Positions 62,073 through 64,000 of a DNA stretch of 64,000 nucleotides are shown here, one piece after another. Location: NCBI GenBank assembly GCA_934121905.1, contig CAKOVI010000001.1, positions 248,001 to 312,000 of the forward strand, in the 5' to 3' direction. The notes beneath the pieces are model-generated. The model did no database searches and was not told where the DNA came from. It saw only the letters and a list, made by a program, of their open reading frames with translations. The position numbers were made by a program, and so were the translations under genes. The DNA is from an uncultured Clostridia bacterium (GTDB taxonomy: Bacteria; Bacillota; Clostridia; TANB77; CAG-508). How positions within the stretch are numbered: the first letter of the stretch is position 1; every line of letters starts with the position of its first letter.

Positions 62073-62126
62073 ATGTACATCAAGAAAAAAATTTCCTAAA
62101 CTTAGAATGGAAAGGAGGATGTTTTT

Positions 62127-64000
62127 ATTGGTTTCAAACTAATAAAAACAAAAACAATAATGACAATAACAAATCTTATACTTATTGTGGTAGTATTAGG
62201 TGTTGCAATATTTATGATATATTATCACATAAATTCGCAAAAAAATGCAGAAGTTGTAACCAAAATAGATGTTGATGACCAAACTTATACTATGGATAAA
62301 ATGATAGAATTCGTTAAGAGAAGATTAGATGAAATAACAAAAATAAACTTATATGATATAGGTCTATCAGAAGAAGAATTAAAAAGAAGAAAAAGCAAAA
62401 AATACGAATTAAAAAAGGCCTTAAAAGGATGTACATATGGAGATGTTAATGATAAAAAATATGTTAAAGAGTTGATTTTTGATTTATTATCAAAAGAATA
62501 TGGTGTAACTGAAATGAACGTATCTAGAGCAATACCTTTTGATATTCCTTCTGTATTAACATCACAAGATAAATTTGATATATTAATATATATTTACAAA
62601 AAGGAATTTGGTTATGAAGCTTTAAGTGAAATTATTAGAAAATATAAGCTTGATGAATTTAAATACATCCAAGGAGAAACAAAGCCTTGTTATGTAATTA
62701 CGGAAGATGAAATAAATGAAATATTTGAAAAAGAAAAAATAGAATTGACTTTTAATGATAAATTGAATATTGTTGTACAAAGAATATATCAACAGTATAA
62801 GGGATATTCAAGCATAGACGAAATAAGAGATATGAATATAGATGGTGTATCTGGTGGTGTATCTGGTTTGCCAGAAAGTTTTATAAGCCAAGTGGCACAA
62901 ACAGATTCAGCAGATTATTTAGCTCAAATACAAGAACACAAAGTTCAACGTGCATGTGACAGTATTTGGATAATGTTTCATGGTAAATCAATACGTTTAG
63001 CGTTTTTATCATTTGGAACAGAAGCAGAATTAAAAAGGGTTTGCCAAAATATTTATAAATATAATAACCCAGGACAGTTATCAGACACAAATGGTTATAA
63101 AATTAATGAAATGAAAGACGGTTCTCGTGTCGTTGTTGTAAGACCTTCAATGTCAGAAACATGGGCATTCTTCGTAAGAAAGTTCGACGTAAAGAGAGCA
63201 ACACTAGAACAAATAGTTTTATATCCAGGAAAAGAAGATACAATAGCACTTTTAAAATATTTAGTAAAAGGAGCAAGAATTATATCACTAACTGGTGAAC
63301 AAGGATGCCGGAAAGACAACAATGCTTATGGCAATGATTGAAAACATATATGAAACAATGAACCTACGTATTACAGAAACAGCGTTCGAGTTACACTTAA
63401 GAAAAATTTATCCAACACGTAACATTGTTTCAATGCGTGAGACAGATACAATAGCAGGTCAAGAGTGTTTGGACGTTCAGAAAAAAACTGACGGTTCTGT
63501 TAACATTATCGGTGAGGTTGCAACAGACCCCGTAGCATCTTGGATGATACAATCAGCCCAAGTTGCATCTAAATTTACATTATTTACTCACCATGCTAAA
63601 ACATTCCCAGACTTAGTAACAGCACTTAGAAACTCAATGTTAAGAGCAGGAGTATTTAAAAACGAAAAAACAGCAGAAGAGCAAGTTGTACAAGTATTAA
63701 ACTTTGATATTCACTTAGTAAAAGACTACAGAGGAAATCGTTACATAGAAAGAATTACAGAATGTGTGCCAGTTGAAAATAAAAATGAATATACATTTGA
63801 CCATAGAAAAGAAACAACATTAGAAGGAAAATTTGATAAATTTTTCGACAATGCAACACATTACTTTATGAAAACAACAGACAAACAATTATATGTATAC
63901 AGAAACATACTTGAATATGTAGATGGAGAATACATAATAACAAATAAAATATCAGACAAAAACATAAGAGAAATGAGATTAAATATGACAGATGCTGATG
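62127..64000 (+). CDS. CpaF/TadA-like secretion ATPase, read through a CGG +1 site; runs off the right edge
   Basis: The N terminus holds a membrane helix (ITNLILIVVVLGVAIFMIYYH) and the CpaF helical domain, including DIPSVLTSQDKFDILIYIY and an IRLAFLSFG segment. The catalytic part has VVRPSMSETWAFFVRKF and RIISLTGEQGC before CGG 63309. Skipping C gives G-KTTMLMAMIENIYETMNLRITE, so Walker A GCGKTT is complete. The restored frame continues to the window edge with SMRETDTIAGQECLDVQKKTDGSVNIIGEV (Walker B region) and FTLFTHHAKT. AAAGGAGG at 62111 points to ATT 62127 as start; ATG 62160 has no site. It powers Tad pilus assembly. Confidence 0.9.
63309..63311 (+). other. CGG +1 site in the CpaF-like gene (GGA TGC C|GGA)
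   Basis: Skipping C gives Gly395 and the invariant Walker A GCGKTT. Frame 0 stops within eleven codons. Confidence 0.95.

Noticed and set aside
4318..63311. The frame breaks explained as random sequencing or assembly indels
   Set aside because: All twelve are one extra C, all directly before GG of a glycine codon and all creating in-frame CGG, while many CGGs in other phases are intact and no highly expressed gene is hit. Raw reads would still be needed for final exclusion.
420..63311. prfB-like programmed frameshift with Shine-Dalgarno stimulator and stop codon
   Set aside because: No in-frame stop lies at the shift point, no consistent AGGAGG precedes the sites, and the P-site codons are diverse.

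Overview
This is AT-rich Clostridia-type chromosomal DNA. Purines dominate the coding strand, arginine is mostly AGA, starts are usually preceded by strong AGGAGG-like sites, and a complete eight-gene spoIIIA operon plus a SpoIIQ-like gene point to an endospore former. Long flanking housekeeping blocks (uvrB, engB, serS, radA, murA, cmk, plsC, the S10/spc ribosomal operon, secY, greA, yebC) show it is chromosomal. Islands of surface-protein, toxin-antitoxin and unknown genes lie between them. Uncultured gut-type Clostridia are my inference.

The outstanding feature is a recoding signal. Twelve times, in ten different genes, an in-frame CGG codon is followed by loss of the reading frame. Skipping only the C of that CGG restores the conserved protein at every site, and the next codon is then always glycine (GGA nine times, GGG twice, GGT once). 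The genes are an HTH-membrane protein, uvrB (two sites), a GT2 glycosyltransferase, comF (two sites), an HD-domain protein, spoIIIAA, spoIIIAC, spoIIIAE, a CpaE/TadZ-like ATPase and a CpaF/TadA ATPase. CGG trinucleotides in the other two codon phases are common and harmless. No ribosomal protein, secY, murA, cmk, serS, radA or ABC-transporter gene has an in-frame CGG. Only two genes, both unrecognised and import-like (32719-33321 minus; 40080-40391 plus), contain an in-frame CGG that must be read without a shift. The pattern suggests that CGG is not a normal arginine codon here. It may be a +1 frameshift signal, or CGGN may be read as a quadruplet glycine codon. A sequence-level artefact is the main alternative.

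Layout: 1-2975 holds an HTH-membrane gene, hemW and small hypothetical genes. 3107-3839 is a type III (CptIN/ToxIN-like) RNA-antitoxin/toxin locus. 4198-8887 carries uvrB (+), then engB, a DUF3592 gene and serS (-). 9016-14385 holds a DUF2508 gene, a small transcript with an AC repeat, a type IV pilin-like BspA-repeat protein and a surface-glycan gene group. 14427-18484 holds radA, comF and a KAP-type P-loop NTPase. 18679-21311 holds murA, cmk and plsC. 21331-32594 is the S10-spc operon with a structured leader, ending in secY and lacking rpmD. 32719-40455 mixes an import-like gene, a phosphoribosyltransferase, the HD protein, a divergent SecD/SecF pair, greA, a SpoIIQ-like peptidase and a second import-like gene. 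40640-44411 is a heterodimeric ABC exporter. 44638-50473 is a sortase/pilin surface cluster, followed by ymdB, a phosphatase fragment and an AbiE type IV toxin-antitoxin pair. 53181-59216 is yebC and spoIIIAA-AH. 59394-64000 is the start of a Tad pilus operon (CpaB, CpaE-like, CpaF).

Other notable points are three copies of a structured RNA element inside the spc operon, a long hairpin whose base pairing is preserved only in the minus-strand transcript, and three genes that appear to start at AUU or AUA. No tRNA, rRNA, CRISPR array or complete insertion sequence was seen.
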